From positions 124,001-188,000 of the forward strand of contig CANMIL010000001.1 in NCBI GenBank assembly GCA_947497895.1: a stretch of DNA of 64,000 bases. The letters are read 5' to 3'. This DNA is from an uncultured Tenacibaculum sp. Its GTDB lineage: Bacteria > Bacteroidota > Bacteroidia > Flavobacteriales > Flavobacteriaceae. Of the stretch, positions 54,401-61,771 are shown one piece after another (the stretch's first letter is position 1; every line of letters begins with the position of its first letter). The notes beneath the pieces were generated by a model. It made no database searches and was not told where the DNA came from. It worked only from the letters and a program-made list of their open reading frames with translations. A program made the position numbers and the translations under genes.

Positions 54401-55126
54401 AATTACTGATTCGAAATCCTTTGTTTCGTAATATTCAGGAACATCGGCACTTTTTGGAGCAAATTGCTCAACTTTAGGCCCTTCAATAAAAGCTACATTA
54501 TCTTTATAAGCCGAAACAATATCATTAGGATTTTGCTTTGAAGTTTCTTTAATTAACTTGAATAGGGAAGTAGGTTGTTCTTCTCCATCAATAATAAAAG
54601 TTCCATTAAAAATCTTATGACGGCAGTGCTCTGAATTTACTTGAGAAAATCCAAATACTTCAGAATCTGTCAACTTTCGTCCGATTTTTTGAGATACTTC
54701 TTCTAAATAAGAAATTTCTTCTTCATTTAATGCTAAACCTTCTTGCTCATTATAAGCAGCAATATCTTCTATCTCTAAAATAGCTTCAGGTTCAATATTA
54801 ATAGTAAAAGTTTCCTGATTTAATCCGTTAAATTTCTGAGAAATCATAGGGTCGAAATCAGAATAATCTTCAGAAACTGCTTCAAATTCTTCAATTCTAA
54901 CAATTCCAGAAATCCCCATATTTTGAGTAATTTCCACGGCATTAGTACTCCAAGGAGTAATCATCGCTGCTCTTGGCCCAACAAAAAAGGCGTCAAGTGA
55001 CGCCATGTTTATTTTAGATTGGTTTCCAAATAACCAAGTAAGCTTCGAAATAGTTTCAGCAGTTAATTCTTCTGTTGTTTGCACAGCAAAGATTTTGCTA
55101 TTTACGTTTCCAAAGAAATGAATCAT
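51458..55126 (-). CDS. purL: Phosphoribosylformylglycinamidine synthase, long single-chain form
   Basis: 1222 residues. Makes FGAM from FGAR, ATP and glutamine, the fourth step of purine synthesis. It is the large fused form: FGAR-AT N-terminal domain, linker, two AIRS-like ATP-binding halves (VSAETHNFPTTVEPFNGAATGSGG in pieces near 245-275; GKDSLSMKQKYPNEE near 735), and a C-terminal glutaminase with nucleophile Cys in VGICNGCQLW and His/Glu in HGEGKF and HIERSTFQW. Length is a little below the 1295-residue E. coli enzyme. Monocistronic as far as visible. Confidence 0.95.
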   Translation of the reverse strand: MIHFFGNVNSKIFAVQTTEELTAETISKLTWLFGNQSKINMASLDAFFVGPRAAMITPWSTNAVEITQNMGISGIVRIEEFEAVSEDYSDFDPMISQKFNGLNQETFTINIEPEAILEIEDIAAYNEQEGLALNEEEISYLEEVSQKIGRKLTDSEVFGFSQVNSEHCRHKIFNGTFIIDGEEQPTSLFKLIKETSKQNPNDIVSAYKDNVAFIEGPKVEQFAPKSADVPEYYETKDFESVISLKAETHNFPTTVEPFNGAATGSGGEIRDRLAGGKGSIPLAGTAVYMTSYSRLEESRPWEQAMDERKWLYQTPMDILIKASNGASDFGNKFGQPLICGSVLTFEHEEDARKLGFDKVIMQAGGIGYGKKDQAIKDTPKEGDKIVILGGENYRIGMGGAAVSSADTGEFSTGIELNAVQRSNPEMQKRAANAVRGMVESEENFIVSIHDHGAGGHLNCLSELVEETGGNIDLDQLPVGDPTLSNKEIIGNESQERMGLVIADQHIDTLNKIAERERSPMYTVGDVTGDHRFTFESKTNGNKPMDLALEDMFGSSPKTIMTDNSVDRKYVELNYTTENFTEYLSQVLQLEAVACKDWLTNKVDRCVGGKVAKQQCVGSLQIPLNNVGVMALDYKGKEGIATTIGHSPISGLIDPEAGSKNSIAEALTNIVWAPLKDGLQSVSLSANWMWPCRNEGEDARLYKAVKAVSEFSIDLGINVPTGKDSLSMKQKYPNEEVISPGTVVISAAANCNDITKVVEPVLKVNQGDIYYINLSQDEFKLGGSSFAQVVNKIGNHAPTIKDAAKFKTTFNVLQKLIRDEKVVAGHDVASGGLITTLLELCFADVNVGANIDLTSLSESDSIKVLFAENSGIVFQAADNSVEAILSDNEIEFFKIGSVTESDRLNIKNNADVFALSVSELRDTWYKTSFLLDSKQTANDLAKDRYDNYKNQPLKYIFPTNFTGKLTDIVGNVSNRPKAAIIREKGSNSEREMANAMYLAGFDVKDVHMTDLISGRETLEDIQFIGAVGGFSNSDVLGSAKGWAGAFLYNEKANAALKKFFEREDTLSVGICNGCQLWMELELINPEHKVHGKMVHNDSNKHESSFTSVKVQENNSVMLSSLAGTELGVWISHGEGKFNLPESEDQYNIVAKYGYEGYPNNPNGSDYNTAMMCDKTGRHLVTMPHIERSTFQWNWANYPNGRKDEVSPWLEAFVNARKWIESLK

Positions 55127-55197
55127 TATTAGTTGTGTTTGTGTGTGTTTTAAAAAGGTGTAAATTTAGTTCTTTTCCTCGAATTAGAAGCACAAAA

Positions 55198-55221
55198 AAA
55201 GCAGTAAATTTTACTGCTTTC
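55198..55221 (-). terminator. Terminator of the S41 protease gene
   Basis: AAAGCAGTAAA pairs with TTTACTGCTTT. On the minus strand a run of seven T follows. It lies about 30 bp past the stop at 55249. Confidence 0.75.
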
Positions 55222-55248
55222 TTTACTTTCAATATGTAGTGGTAAGTA

Positions 55249-56745
55249 TTATTTGAAATTATTTTTAACAAAATTACTTTCGAAATACATTTCGTTTTCA
55301 AATCTATTTTCCGATTTCATAGGAAGCACTTCAACTAAGTCATTAGAAAGCTGTACTCTTGAAGAGCGCCCACTGATATTATCTAATACTGCTTTTAACA
55401 GTACTTCATTTTCGTCTCCAAATGCTAAGAAATTATTCCAGCTAGCAAATTCATTCAGATCAATTGTTGGTTCAAAGCCTTGAGTATAATCACTTTGATC
55501 AAGTTTATTAAAAATTTGAAAAGTGATAGGTTGCATGGCCATTTTATGTGAACTATTTGCTGCACTTCTATCTGTATAATCAGAAGTAGGAGCATCATAT
55601 AAAGTAATTGATCCTACATTTTTACCATACGTTTTTTTACCTACAGTTACTACTTCTATATATGGACGTAAACCATTTATAATCATTTCACTTGCAGAAG
55701 CGGTTCTAGATGAAGTGATCACATAAATTTTTGAAATACCTGTCAATCGATTTAAAGGAATGTCTTGACCTGGTAAGTAATTCCCTTGGGCGTCATATTG
55801 ACGAATTCCACTAAGGAAAGGTAAGTTGTAGCCACGGTTTTGATGTTTGCTATTATATCTTGTTTTGGCAAAAATATCTTGTCCAGTTCCCTCTCCATAG
55901 ATCATACTAGCTAAGTATCCACAGCTTAATACCGATCCTCCGCCATTATATCTAAAGTCTAATATTAATTCCTGTATACCTTCTGATTTGAAAGTGGCAA
56001 AAGCGTTGTTTAAATCTTCGTCATAAGATGATCTAAATCCGCTGTAAACAAGATATCCAACTTTTTTACCATTTACATCATTAAAAACTTTAGTTACGTG
56101 AACAGGATTATCACTTACTTGTCTTCGAGTTAAACTTATTCTAGACTTTTCAGTAATACCATCTTGTTCTCCAAAAATAAATTCAGCATTGTCATTGTAT
56201 AATCCTTGAACAACGGTTTGATAATTAGCATCGGTAAATGTTTGACCATTAATTCCTAGGATGATATCACCTCTCTTAATTCCTTTTTCTGAAGCCGGTG
56301 AATTTTTAGATACATGAGCAACTACCATGATGATGCTGTTAGTACTCGTTCTAACACCTCTAGGGCTAAATCCAAAACTAGTTGAAGTTCCTTGAAATTG
56401 TTGCTCTTGCTCAATATAATCCTCAATAAACCAAGAAAAACGATCTACTTCTCCTTTTTTATAAATAAGAGATTCAAATAAGTCGTTAGGAGAGGAGTAA
56501 GAGTTTAAATAACTATAGTAGGTATCTAAATTATCATCTTTGCTATCCGCAAGGTTAGGTACCTTATCCTGCCAATTATACCAAGAATTCATAGCTTTCC
56601 AAGTAAAGTCATTGATAGGGTTATTTAATTCTGTATTAGGTCCTGTTGAAGGATTATTCGGTGTATTGTCATCTCCGCTACATCCAAAAATCATTACAGA
56701 AACAAAACAAAGTAGTAGTAGGTTTTTGATTTTTTTCATATTCAT
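55249..56745 (-). CDS. S41-family peptidase, lipoprotein (Tsp/CtpA-like)
   Basis: 498 residues. A lipoprotein signal (LLLCFVSVMIFGCSGDD) is followed by a helical N-terminal part, a PDZ domain (VVAHVSKNSPASEKGIKRGDIILGING, in two parts, near 140-170) and the S41 catalytic domain. The catalytic serine lies in TSSRTASASEMIINGL (near 360) and lysine in VTVGKKTYGKNVG. Family members trim C-terminal tails in the periplasm or outside. The acidic SGDDN after the Cys suggests surface export of the lipoprotein. An ATG two codons further in (56739) is an equal start candidate. Confidence 0.85.
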   Translation of the reverse strand: MNMKKIKNLLLLCFVSVMIFGCSGDDNTPNNPSTGPNTELNNPINDFTWKAMNSWYNWQDKVPNLADSKDDNLDTYYSYLNSYSSPNDLFESLIYKKGEVDRFSWFIEDYIEQEQQFQGTSTSFGFSPRGVRTSTNSIIMVVAHVSKNSPASEKGIKRGDIILGINGQTFTDANYQTVVQGLYNDNAEFIFGEQDGITEKSRISLTRRQVSDNPVHVTKVFNDVNGKKVGYLVYSGFRSSYDEDLNNAFATFKSEGIQELILDFRYNGGGSVLSCGYLASMIYGEGTGQDIFAKTRYNSKHQNRGYNLPFLSGIRQYDAQGNYLPGQDIPLNRLTGISKIYVITSSRTASASEMIINGLRPYIEVVTVGKKTYGKNVGSITLYDAPTSDYTDRSAANSSHKMAMQPITFQIFNKLDQSDYTQGFEPTIDLNEFASWNNFLAFGDENEVLLKAVLDNISGRSSRVQLSNDLVEVLPMKSENRFENEMYFESNFVKNNFK

Positions 56746-56797
56746 TATTTAAAAGTTATTTTTACGTAATAATAAAACAACCTTTATTAAGAATTCC

Positions 56798-57598
56798 CTA
56801 CTTATTGTCTATGTTTATTCTATTTCTATCAATTTTACCTTTCTTGATAGCCTTATAATTTTCATAACAATTTAATACAGCCTCAATAAGTTGTAGGTCA
56901 CTTGCTTTTTTTATGAAATATTCAGAGTAATCGCAATCTGATAACAGTTTATGCAATTCAGTTCTGTCCATTTGTAAATACTCCATCATCACCTCTCTGT
57001 CAAATTTACCCGCTAGCATTTTTCTTAAATCATCTTCCTTTTTAAGTTTTTGAAGTTTTTGAAGCTGTTTAGGCTTTTTCCCAAATAAGTTATATACTAA
57101 ATCTACAGGATTTAACAATTTGGCTATTGGAGAGCTAATTTTTTGAGGACGCCCTACTTCATAGGTTTGAGGTAACCCATTAATATGTATTCTCGTGAAT
57201 CTATCCTTTGGAACTTGTTTTACATCTACTTCTAAAACACCGATAAGCTTTGTTGACTTAATTACAATTTCTTTTATTTCTTCAGGCTTTTCAGATAAAG
57301 AAATTTCTACTTCATTTCCTTTTAAAAGGTCATTCGTTACTTTTACTTTTATTGATGAATATCCTAAGAAAGATACCAATACCGTGTCATTTGCTTTTGC
57401 TACTAACTCAAATAATCCCTTTTCATTAGTGATGGTTCCGTTAACTGTATTTAAGTTTAATACGTGTGCAGCACTTAACGGTTTTTTAGTTTCAGTATCA
57501 ACAATCTGTCCCTTCAACCTATTTCCATTATTGTCTTGCGCCGATACTATGAAGCTAATGAACAACATAGTGATTATAAGTATGTATTTATTTTGCAT
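56798..57598 (-). CDS. CarboxypepD-regulatory-like secreted protein
   Basis: 266 residues with a signal peptide (MQNKYILIITMLFISFIVSAQ). A CarbopepD_reg_2 beta-sandwich follows (LKGQIVDTETKKPLSAAHVLNLNTVNGTITNEKG, in pieces, about 28-105). A second region has a basic helical character (LLNPVDLVYNLFGKKPKQLQKLQKLKKEDDLRKML), ending with a short helical domain. These resemble TonB-receptor-associated or DUF5686-like N-terminal parts without a barrel. Probably periplasmic. Role unknown. Confidence 0.75.
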   Translation of the reverse strand: MQNKYILIITMLFISFIVSAQDNNGNRLKGQIVDTETKKPLSAAHVLNLNTVNGTITNEKGLFELVAKANDTVLVSFLGYSSIKVKVTNDLLKGNEVEISLSEKPEEIKEIVIKSTKLIGVLEVDVKQVPKDRFTRIHINGLPQTYEVGRPQKISSPIAKLLNPVDLVYNLFGKKPKQLQKLQKLKKEDDLRKMLAGKFDREVMMEYLQMDRTELHKLLSDCDYSEYFIKKASDLQLIEAVLNCYENYKAIKKGKIDRNRINIDNK

Positions 57599-57666
57599 AC
57601 TGCGAAAATAGCAATTAAACCAATTTATACCGTTAATTATCTGTGAATATTATAAATTACGCATAT

Positions 57667-57700
57667 AAAAAAACCATCAAAATTAAATTTGATGGTTTTT
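57667..57700 (-). terminator. Terminator of the 84-residue protein gene
   Basis: AAAACCATCAAA pairs with TTTGATGGTTTT across a short AT loop, with A/T runs on both sides. It lies 40 bp past the minus-strand stop at 57742. Confidence 0.75.
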
Positions 57701-57741
57701 CGTTAATATAATTCAAATAGAAAGTAAGTAGAATCTCTTCT

Positions 57742-57996
57742 TTATTCAAACCCGTTGAATTCAGTTTGTATAAAATTTCTTACTATTTTTTTTAAATCAT
57801 TACTACAATGTTCATTCGGATAAATCATTCTCACAATTTTTTGGTCTTTCACTGTGTGATTCCACTGAACTAAATTTCTTACTCGTTTCGAATCTACTTC
57901 ATACTCATTATCGTATAGGTAATTCTTGATATTATTTTCCAGTAAATTTATTTTACTATCAAACTCCTTCTTCTTTAAATAACTATTAAACGTCAT
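57742..57996 (-). CDS. Small hypothetical protein
   Basis: 84 residues, charged and helical (FDSKINLLENNIKNYLYDNE, then a region with WNHTVKDQKIVRMIYP). There is no signal peptide and no recognised family. Its own -7 box lies 58 bases upstream, and an AGGG-N4-CCCT palindrome lies about 70 bp further upstream, as at two small-RNA-like loci nearby. Confidence 0.5.
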   Translation of the reverse strand: MTFNSYLKKKEFDSKINLLENNIKNYLYDNEYEVDSKRVRNLVQWNHTVKDQKIVRMIYPNEHCSNDLKKIVRNFIQTEFNGFE

Positions 57997-58053
57997 ATAG
58001 CTGGAAATATTAAAATTAAAAAATAAAAAGAACGGTAGGGGGTATCTATGTTA

Positions 58054-58144
58054 CAAATATATAGCCTGGACTCATTAAATAAAATACTCATTTTTACTAG
58101 TTTAGAAACTAGGGAGAATACTAGTTATGTTAAGGGTTTTCCCT
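58054..58144 (-). promoter_or_regulatory. Promoter with upstream AGGGTTTTCCCT palindrome
   Basis: On the minus strand TATATTTG (58061-58054) is a perfect -7 box, with TTT rather than TTG at the -33 distance. The palindrome AGGG-N4-CCCT (58133-58144) lies about 70 bp upstream, further from the promoter than in the two small-RNA-like units. Confidence 0.4.
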
Positions 58145-58282
58145 GAACATGTTCGAAATCAATAAAATATGAATATTGGATATAATTCGGAGAAGAAGCG
58201 ATTGAATTGAATAATAACAATAAATAAAATAACTAGATTTTAATTTTCTTCATATTTGATAAAAAGAACATCAAATACTAGA

Positions 58283-58389
58283 GCATTAAAAAACTCTTAC
58301 TAACAAACGAATGTTATGTAAGAGTTTTGGTTTTAAGGTAGTATGCTTTATGGTTTTAGTTTTTCATAAATAGCTTTATGAGAATAATT
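58283..58389 (-). ncRNA. Candidate small RNA of about 105 nt
   Basis: Transcription from the promoter at 58424-58395 would start near 58389. It would end at a strong hairpin (GTAAGAGTTTT/AAAACTCTTAC, 58318-58328 with 58290-58300, with an inner TAACA/TGTTA stem) followed on the minus strand by six T. No ORF longer than a few codons exists in the transcript (an ATG is followed by a stop after three codons), so a non-coding RNA is the best reading. Confidence 0.5.
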
Positions 58390-58394
58390 TGATT

Positions 58395-58463
58395 CAAAGA
58401 TATAGTAAAAGAAGATTTTGTCAAATACCTAAAACCCCTAAACGTGATATCAGGGAAAACCCT
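58395..58463 (-). promoter_or_regulatory. Perfect Bacteroidota promoter with a composite upstream box
   Basis: TTG (58424-58422), exactly 19 bases, then TATCTTTG (58402-58395) on the minus strand. Upstream lie TTTAGGGGTTTT (58442-58431) and the palindrome AGGG-N4-CCCT (58463-58452). The same two boxes at almost the same distances precede the promoter at 61623, suggesting one activator for both. Confidence 0.6.
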
Positions 58464-58491
58464 TAGTAGACTAGTAAAACTACTGATATAA

Positions 58492-58519
58492 AAAAACCGA
58501 GAGTTTTAACTCTCGGTTT
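58492..58519 (-). terminator. Terminator of the tRNA-Lys/tRNA-Leu transcript
   Basis: AACCGAGAGTT pairs with AACTCTCGGTT, followed by T-rich sequence on the minus strand, directly after tRNA-Leu. Confidence 0.75.
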
Positions 58520-58520
58520 G

Positions 58521-58605
58521 TGCGCATAAGAAGATTCGAACTTCCACATTCATAATGAATACTGCCCCCTCAAGGCAGCGCGTCTACCAATTCCGCCATA
58601 TGCGC
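58521..58605 (-). tRNA. tRNA-Leu (anticodon GAG)
   Basis: An 85-nt class II tRNA. Acceptor stem GCGCATA/TATGCGC with discriminator A, D arm with GGTAGACGCG, anticodon stem CTGCC/GGCAG with loop TTGAGGG (anticodon GAG), a variable arm, and T arm with GTTCGAATC. CCA is not encoded. Confidence 0.95.
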
Positions 58606-58644
58606 TTAAAAGAAAAAAGTTAAGCGTAATTGCTTAACTTCTTG

Positions 58645-58717
58645 TGACCGGGCTGGGGCTCGAACCCAGGACCCTCTCCTTAAAAGGGAGATGCTCTACC
58701 AACTGAGCTACCCGGTC
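58645..58717 (-). tRNA. tRNA-Lys (anticodon TTT)
   Basis: A 73-nt tRNA. Acceptor stem GACCGGG/CCCGGTC with discriminator A, D arm with GCTCAGTTGGTAGAGC, anticodon stem TCTCC/GGAGA with loop CTTTTAA (anticodon TTT), T arm GGGTTCGAGCCCC. It is transcribed first, then tRNA-Leu, from one promoter. Confidence 0.95.
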
Positions 58718-58752
58718 ATTTTTTTGCTTTTGCATATCTGCGATTGCGGGTG

Positions 58753-58781
58753 CAAATATACAACGGTTTTTTAATTCACAA
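58753..58781 (-). promoter_or_regulatory. Promoter of the tRNA operon
   Basis: On the minus strand TTG (58781-58779), 18 bases and TATATTTG (58760-58753). Transcription would start about 30 bases before tRNA-Lys. Confidence 0.65.
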
Positions 58782-58837
58782 AAACTTTTTTTAAGTTTTT
58801 TTTACTGATATTTGTAAGCGTTTAATTATCAATAATT

Positions 58838-59353
58838 ATGAAAGTAATTCTTTTAGGGTACATGGCAAGTGGAAAGTCATTCATTGGCAAAATTTTAGCA
58901 AAAAACTTGCAATTACCTTTTATAGATTTAGATGACTATATTGAGGAAAAAGAAAATTTAACTATTCCTCAAATTTTTGCGAACAAAGGTGAAATTTACT
59001 TTCGAACAATCGAAAATAAGTACTTAAAAGAGCTTTTAGCTAATAATGATAACTATGTTTTATCTTTAGGAGGAGGTACTCCATGTTACGCTAATAATAT
59101 GGATATAATTAGAAAGACGGATAATACCACTTCTTTTTATTTAAAAGCGTCTATTAAAACTATTGTAAATAGGTTACAAGGAGAGAAAGAACAAAGACCT
59201 TTAGTAGCAGAGTTAAAAAATGAAGATTTACTAGAGTTTGTAGCAAAGCATATTTTCGAAAGAAACAACTATTATAGTATGGCTGCACATACTATAAATA
59301 TAGATAATAAAGAAGGTGAAGTTATTGCCGAAGAAATAAATAGCTTACTTTAA
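58838..59353 (+). CDS. aroK: Shikimate kinase
   Basis: 171 residues. Phosphorylates shikimate in the chorismate pathway, in the cytosol. Walker A is GYMASGKSF (residue 7 on), the shikimate-binding DLDDYIE follows, and the conserved GEIYFRTIE and LSLGGGTPCY motifs and an RPLV lid region (near 125) are all present. Length is normal. Its stop codon overlaps the stop of the convergent phosphoribosyltransferase gene by four bases. Confidence 0.93.
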   Translation: MKVILLGYMASGKSFIGKILAKNLQLPFIDLDDYIEEKENLTIPQIFANKGEIYFRTIENKYLKELLANNDNYVLSLGGGTPCYANNMDIIRKTDNTTSFYLKASIKTIVNRLQGEKEQRPLVAELKNEDLLEFVAKHIFERNNYYSMAAHTINIDNKEGEVIAEEINSLL

Positions 59354-59853
59354 ATTAAGTAAGCTATTGTTTGTTCATCTTTGAATTCTACATTCACATG
59401 TTCTTTTATAGAAGTAGAAAGTGATATTCCTTTAAAATCTGCTTTAACGGGATATTTCTTATGGTTTCGATCTACTAAAACCGCTGTTTTAAACTTTTTT
59501 AAAGGAACATCTAAAAAATGCTTTACAGCGTATATAAGTGTTGTTCCTGAATTTAGAACATCGTCAACCAATACAAGAGCTTTGTTTTCGTATTCGGTTC
59601 TTTCTATTGAAGTAGAAACCGAATTGATCGGATTTTTTTTATCTATAAAAACTTCACAAAGAGTTGTTTTAATAGGTGATATTTCAGCAACTACTTGTGC
59701 CAGTTTTTCAGCCAACACATATCCATTTTTTGAAATTCCTGCAATTACAATCTCCTTTTCTGTACTGTTGGTTTCATATACTTGATAAGCTATTCTCTTT
59801 ATTTTCTGCTCAATCTGTATGTTGTCTAATATTATATTGTTTTGTGCAATCAT
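59350..59853 (-). CDS. PyrR-like phosphoribosyltransferase
   Basis: 167 residues. The PRPP-binding motif LVLVDDVLNSGTTLIYA (near 95) defines a type I phosphoribosyltransferase. The C-terminal VLVDRNHKKYPVKADFKG and STSIKEHV match PyrR-type proteins, which in some bacteria regulate pyrimidine genes and have weak uracil phosphoribosyltransferase activity. Regulation by RNA attenuation is not implied here because no pyr genes are nearby. A salvage enzyme is an equally good reading. It is followed on the same strand by the Hsp15-like gene upstream. Confidence 0.82.
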   Translation of the reverse strand: MIAQNNIILDNIQIEQKIKRIAYQVYETNSTEKEIVIAGISKNGYVLAEKLAQVVAEISPIKTTLCEVFIDKKNPINSVSTSIERTEYENKALVLVDDVLNSGTTLIYAVKHFLDVPLKKFKTAVLVDRNHKKYPVKADFKGISLSTSIKEHVNVEFKDEQTIAYLI

Positions 59854-59889
59854 ATAATCTATGAAATTTATACATTTAGAGTATCATTA

Positions 59890-60264
59890 CTAATCTTCAT
59901 TATCAGTTTGATAATCCTCAATATCTCTTCTATCTTTTTTAGTGGGTCTTCCTGTTCCTTTCTTTCTATAATAGTCTTTCGAATATTTTAAAAGTTCGGT
60001 ACGTTCAAACTCTTCTTTTGGAGTTAAGTCCTTTCTATATAGGTCTACCAATTTAGCCCCAACTCTGTTCGGAGGGATGTCTAAGACCTTTATTTTATAA
60101 TTAATTTGATTCTTTCTAATCAAAAGTTCTTCGTTACCATAAATTTCTCTTGCAGGTTTTATAGGCTTACCATCAATTTTTACATGCCCTTTTTTGCAAG
60201 CATCTGTAGCAATACTTCTCGTTTTGAAAAGCCGAATACACCACAAATATTTATCGATTCTCAT
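59890..60264 (-). CDS. S4-domain RNA-binding protein (Hsp15-like)
   Basis: 124 residues. An N-terminal S4 domain (MRIDKYLWCIRLFKTRSIATDACKKGHVKIDG, in two stretches) is followed by a basic C-terminal tail rich in Lys/Arg (YYRKKGTGRPTKKDRRD). Hsp15 binds free 50S subunits carrying nascent chains and recycles stalled ribosomes. Located 36 bp upstream of the phosphoribosyltransferase on the same strand, so the two are probably co-transcribed. Confidence 0.88.
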   Translation of the reverse strand: MRIDKYLWCIRLFKTRSIATDACKKGHVKIDGKPIKPAREIYGNEELLIRKNQINYKIKVLDIPPNRVGAKLVDLYRKDLTPKEEFERTELLKYSKDYYRKKGTGRPTKKDRRDIEDYQTDNED

Positions 60265-60343
60265 ATAAAATCTTAAAATTTATTAATTTTTTTTTACAAA
60301 GGTATAAAAATGGTAAATTGCGCATTAAAATTATTAGAACTAA

Positions 60344-61213
60344 ATGATAAAAATTAAGCATTTCTTATACGTTTTGGTTGCTGGAGTGACTTTGTATGCA
60401 TGTAGCAATAGTAACAATACAGCAGTTGATGAATTTGATCACGAAGCACAGGCTCAAAAAGATAGCGATTCAATTGTTAAATTTTTAAAGAATAACTATT
60501 TTAATGAAGAACGTGACTCTATTATGCCGATAGAAAGTGGAGAAACTGCTTTGTTTGATGATAATAGATTGATTACAAAGACTGTAAATGAGTTTGATAT
60601 CGATTATACCTATTATGTTTTTGTTCAAAATGAAGGAACACCAACCGTAGAGAAAGGTTTTCCAACAGTGATAGATTCTATTTTTCCTGTGTATAAGTTA
60701 AGAACTTTAACAAATACTACTGAAGTTAAAAAAGAACAAGATTTAATTGATCCTTTATGGTTTAACCAAGTAAATGTTATTCCTGGGTGGAGATATCCTT
60801 GGGTACATTTTAAAAATGGAAATAACGTTACAAACAACGGTCCTATACGATATGAAAATGGAGGTAAAGGTTTTTTCATATTACCTTCAGGTATCTCATA
60901 TAGAAATGCAGGAACACTTCCTAACAAGATTTTACTATATTACGTAGAATTGTATGATTTTATAAAAGATACAGATCACGATAGAGATAATGTACCTTCT
61001 TTTTATGAAGACGTAGATGGTGATGGTAAGCCTTGGAATGATGATACAGATGGAGATAGAACAGTTGATTTCTTGGATGTAGATGATGATAATGATGCCG
61101 TACTTACTAAAGATGAAGATGCAAATGGCGATGGAGATCCTAGAAATGACTTTAGCGATCCTGATAATCCAACATTACCTGATTATAGAAATAGAAACAT
61201 CAGAAATAACTAA
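60344..61213 (+). CDS. FKBP-like lipoprotein with calcium-binding-type tail
   Basis: 289 residues. A lipoprotein signal (FLYVLVAGVTLYACSNS) is followed by a domain (about 85-210) whose order, IPGWRYPWVHFKNG, then GKGFFILPSGISYRNAG, then LLYYVELYDF, resembles an FKBP-type peptidyl-prolyl isomerase of the GldI-like flavobacterial kind. The C-terminal 75 residues hold several DxDxDG motifs (DTDHDRDNVP, DVDGDGKPWND, DTDGDRTVDF, DVDDDNDA) like thrombospondin type 3 repeats that bind calcium. It is probably an outer-membrane lipoprotein assisting protein folding or secretion. The dispersed element's hairpin ends its transcript. Confidence 0.75.
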   Translation: MIKIKHFLYVLVAGVTLYACSNSNNTAVDEFDHEAQAQKDSDSIVKFLKNNYFNEERDSIMPIESGETALFDDNRLITKTVNEFDIDYTYYVFVQNEGTPTVEKGFPTVIDSIFPVYKLRTLTNTTEVKKEQDLIDPLWFNQVNVIPGWRYPWVHFKNGNNVTNNGPIRYENGGKGFFILPSGISYRNAGTLPNKILLYYVELYDFIKDTDHDRDNVPSFYEDVDGDGKPWNDDTDGDRTVDFLDVDDDNDAVLTKDEDANGDGDPRNDFSDPDNPTLPDYRNRNIRNN

Positions 61214-61227
61214 AATCTGATAAAAAA

Positions 61228-61440
61228 TAGATAAAAGCTCATTAAAATTTAATGAGCTTTTTTTATTTATACCACTTATCTCTAAAATTATACCAGTTAA
61301 CGATGTACTGCTACCAATTATCTCTTTTTCAAAGATATAAATACAATTAGGTTGTATGTTTACAGCGTAGTAGTAAGTTAATTTTTTGATTAGCGATTTA
61401 AAGGTTTTTTCCGTTCGTGAGAATTGAAAAAGCCTTTTTT
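61228..61440 (+). ncRNA. Dispersed ~210-bp element, copy 2 (candidate small RNA unit)
   Basis: The homologue of 6084-6294 in the other orientation. It begins with the terminator hairpin of the preceding gene (AAAGCTCATTA / TAATGAGCTTT, 61228-61265), continues with about 95 bp similar at roughly three quarters of positions, then the invariant core starting TTTACAGCGTAGTAGTAAG (61359 on). It ends with a hairpin (AAAGGTTTTTTC...GAATTGAAAAAGCCTT) and a T run (to 61440). A TATGTTTA before the core resembles a -7 box, as at copy 1. Confidence 0.55.
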
Positions 61441-61583
61441 TTAGCTTAGTTACCCCGAAATTCTATATCATAATGTATAGCTTAATGAAAAGTCTACTTT
61501 ACTCATTATAAACACATTAAAAACCAAGTTAAAAGTAATCTAACTTTTTCCTCATAAAATTCTAGGGTTTTCAGCGTAAACAC

Positions 61584-61653
61584 TAGGGAAAAACCCTATG
61601 AATAGTTTAGGGGTTCTACCAATTGTGCAGCGTTTAAATTAATGATAATATTG
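61584..61653 (+). promoter_or_regulatory. Promoter with the AGGG...CCCT / TTTAGGGG composite box
   Basis: The palindrome TAGGG-N5-CCCTA (61584-61598), TTTAGGGGTT (61606-61615), TTG (61623-61625), 20 bases and TAATATTG (61646-61653). Order and distances match the promoter at 58463-58395 within one or two bases. A further half-site TAGGGTTTT occurs at 61563-61571. Confidence 0.55.
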
Positions 61654-61659
61654 CATAGA

Positions 61660-61771
61660 TAAATCATCAGATTTATTTTTTTGTTGGGAGAAATTCTAAC
61701 GATGAAGAAAGAGAAACATTAAACTTTATGTGAAAATTCCTGTTTTATTAAAACAAAGCAGGATTTTTTTA
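61660..61771 (+). ncRNA. Candidate small RNA of about 110 nt
   Basis: From the promoter above, a transcript would run from about 61660 to the terminator TCCTG...CAGGA plus T7 (61736-61771). It contains an early AU-rich hairpin (ATAAAT/ATTTAT, about 61659-61676) and only a seven-codon frame. The terminator also serves the convergent EamA gene. A very short peptide cannot be excluded. Confidence 0.4.

Noticed and set aside
58133..58144. Third AGGG-N4-CCCT palindrome as part of another small-RNA unit
   Set aside because: It lacks the TTTAGGGG partner at the expected distance and the nearby promoter serves the 84-residue protein gene instead.
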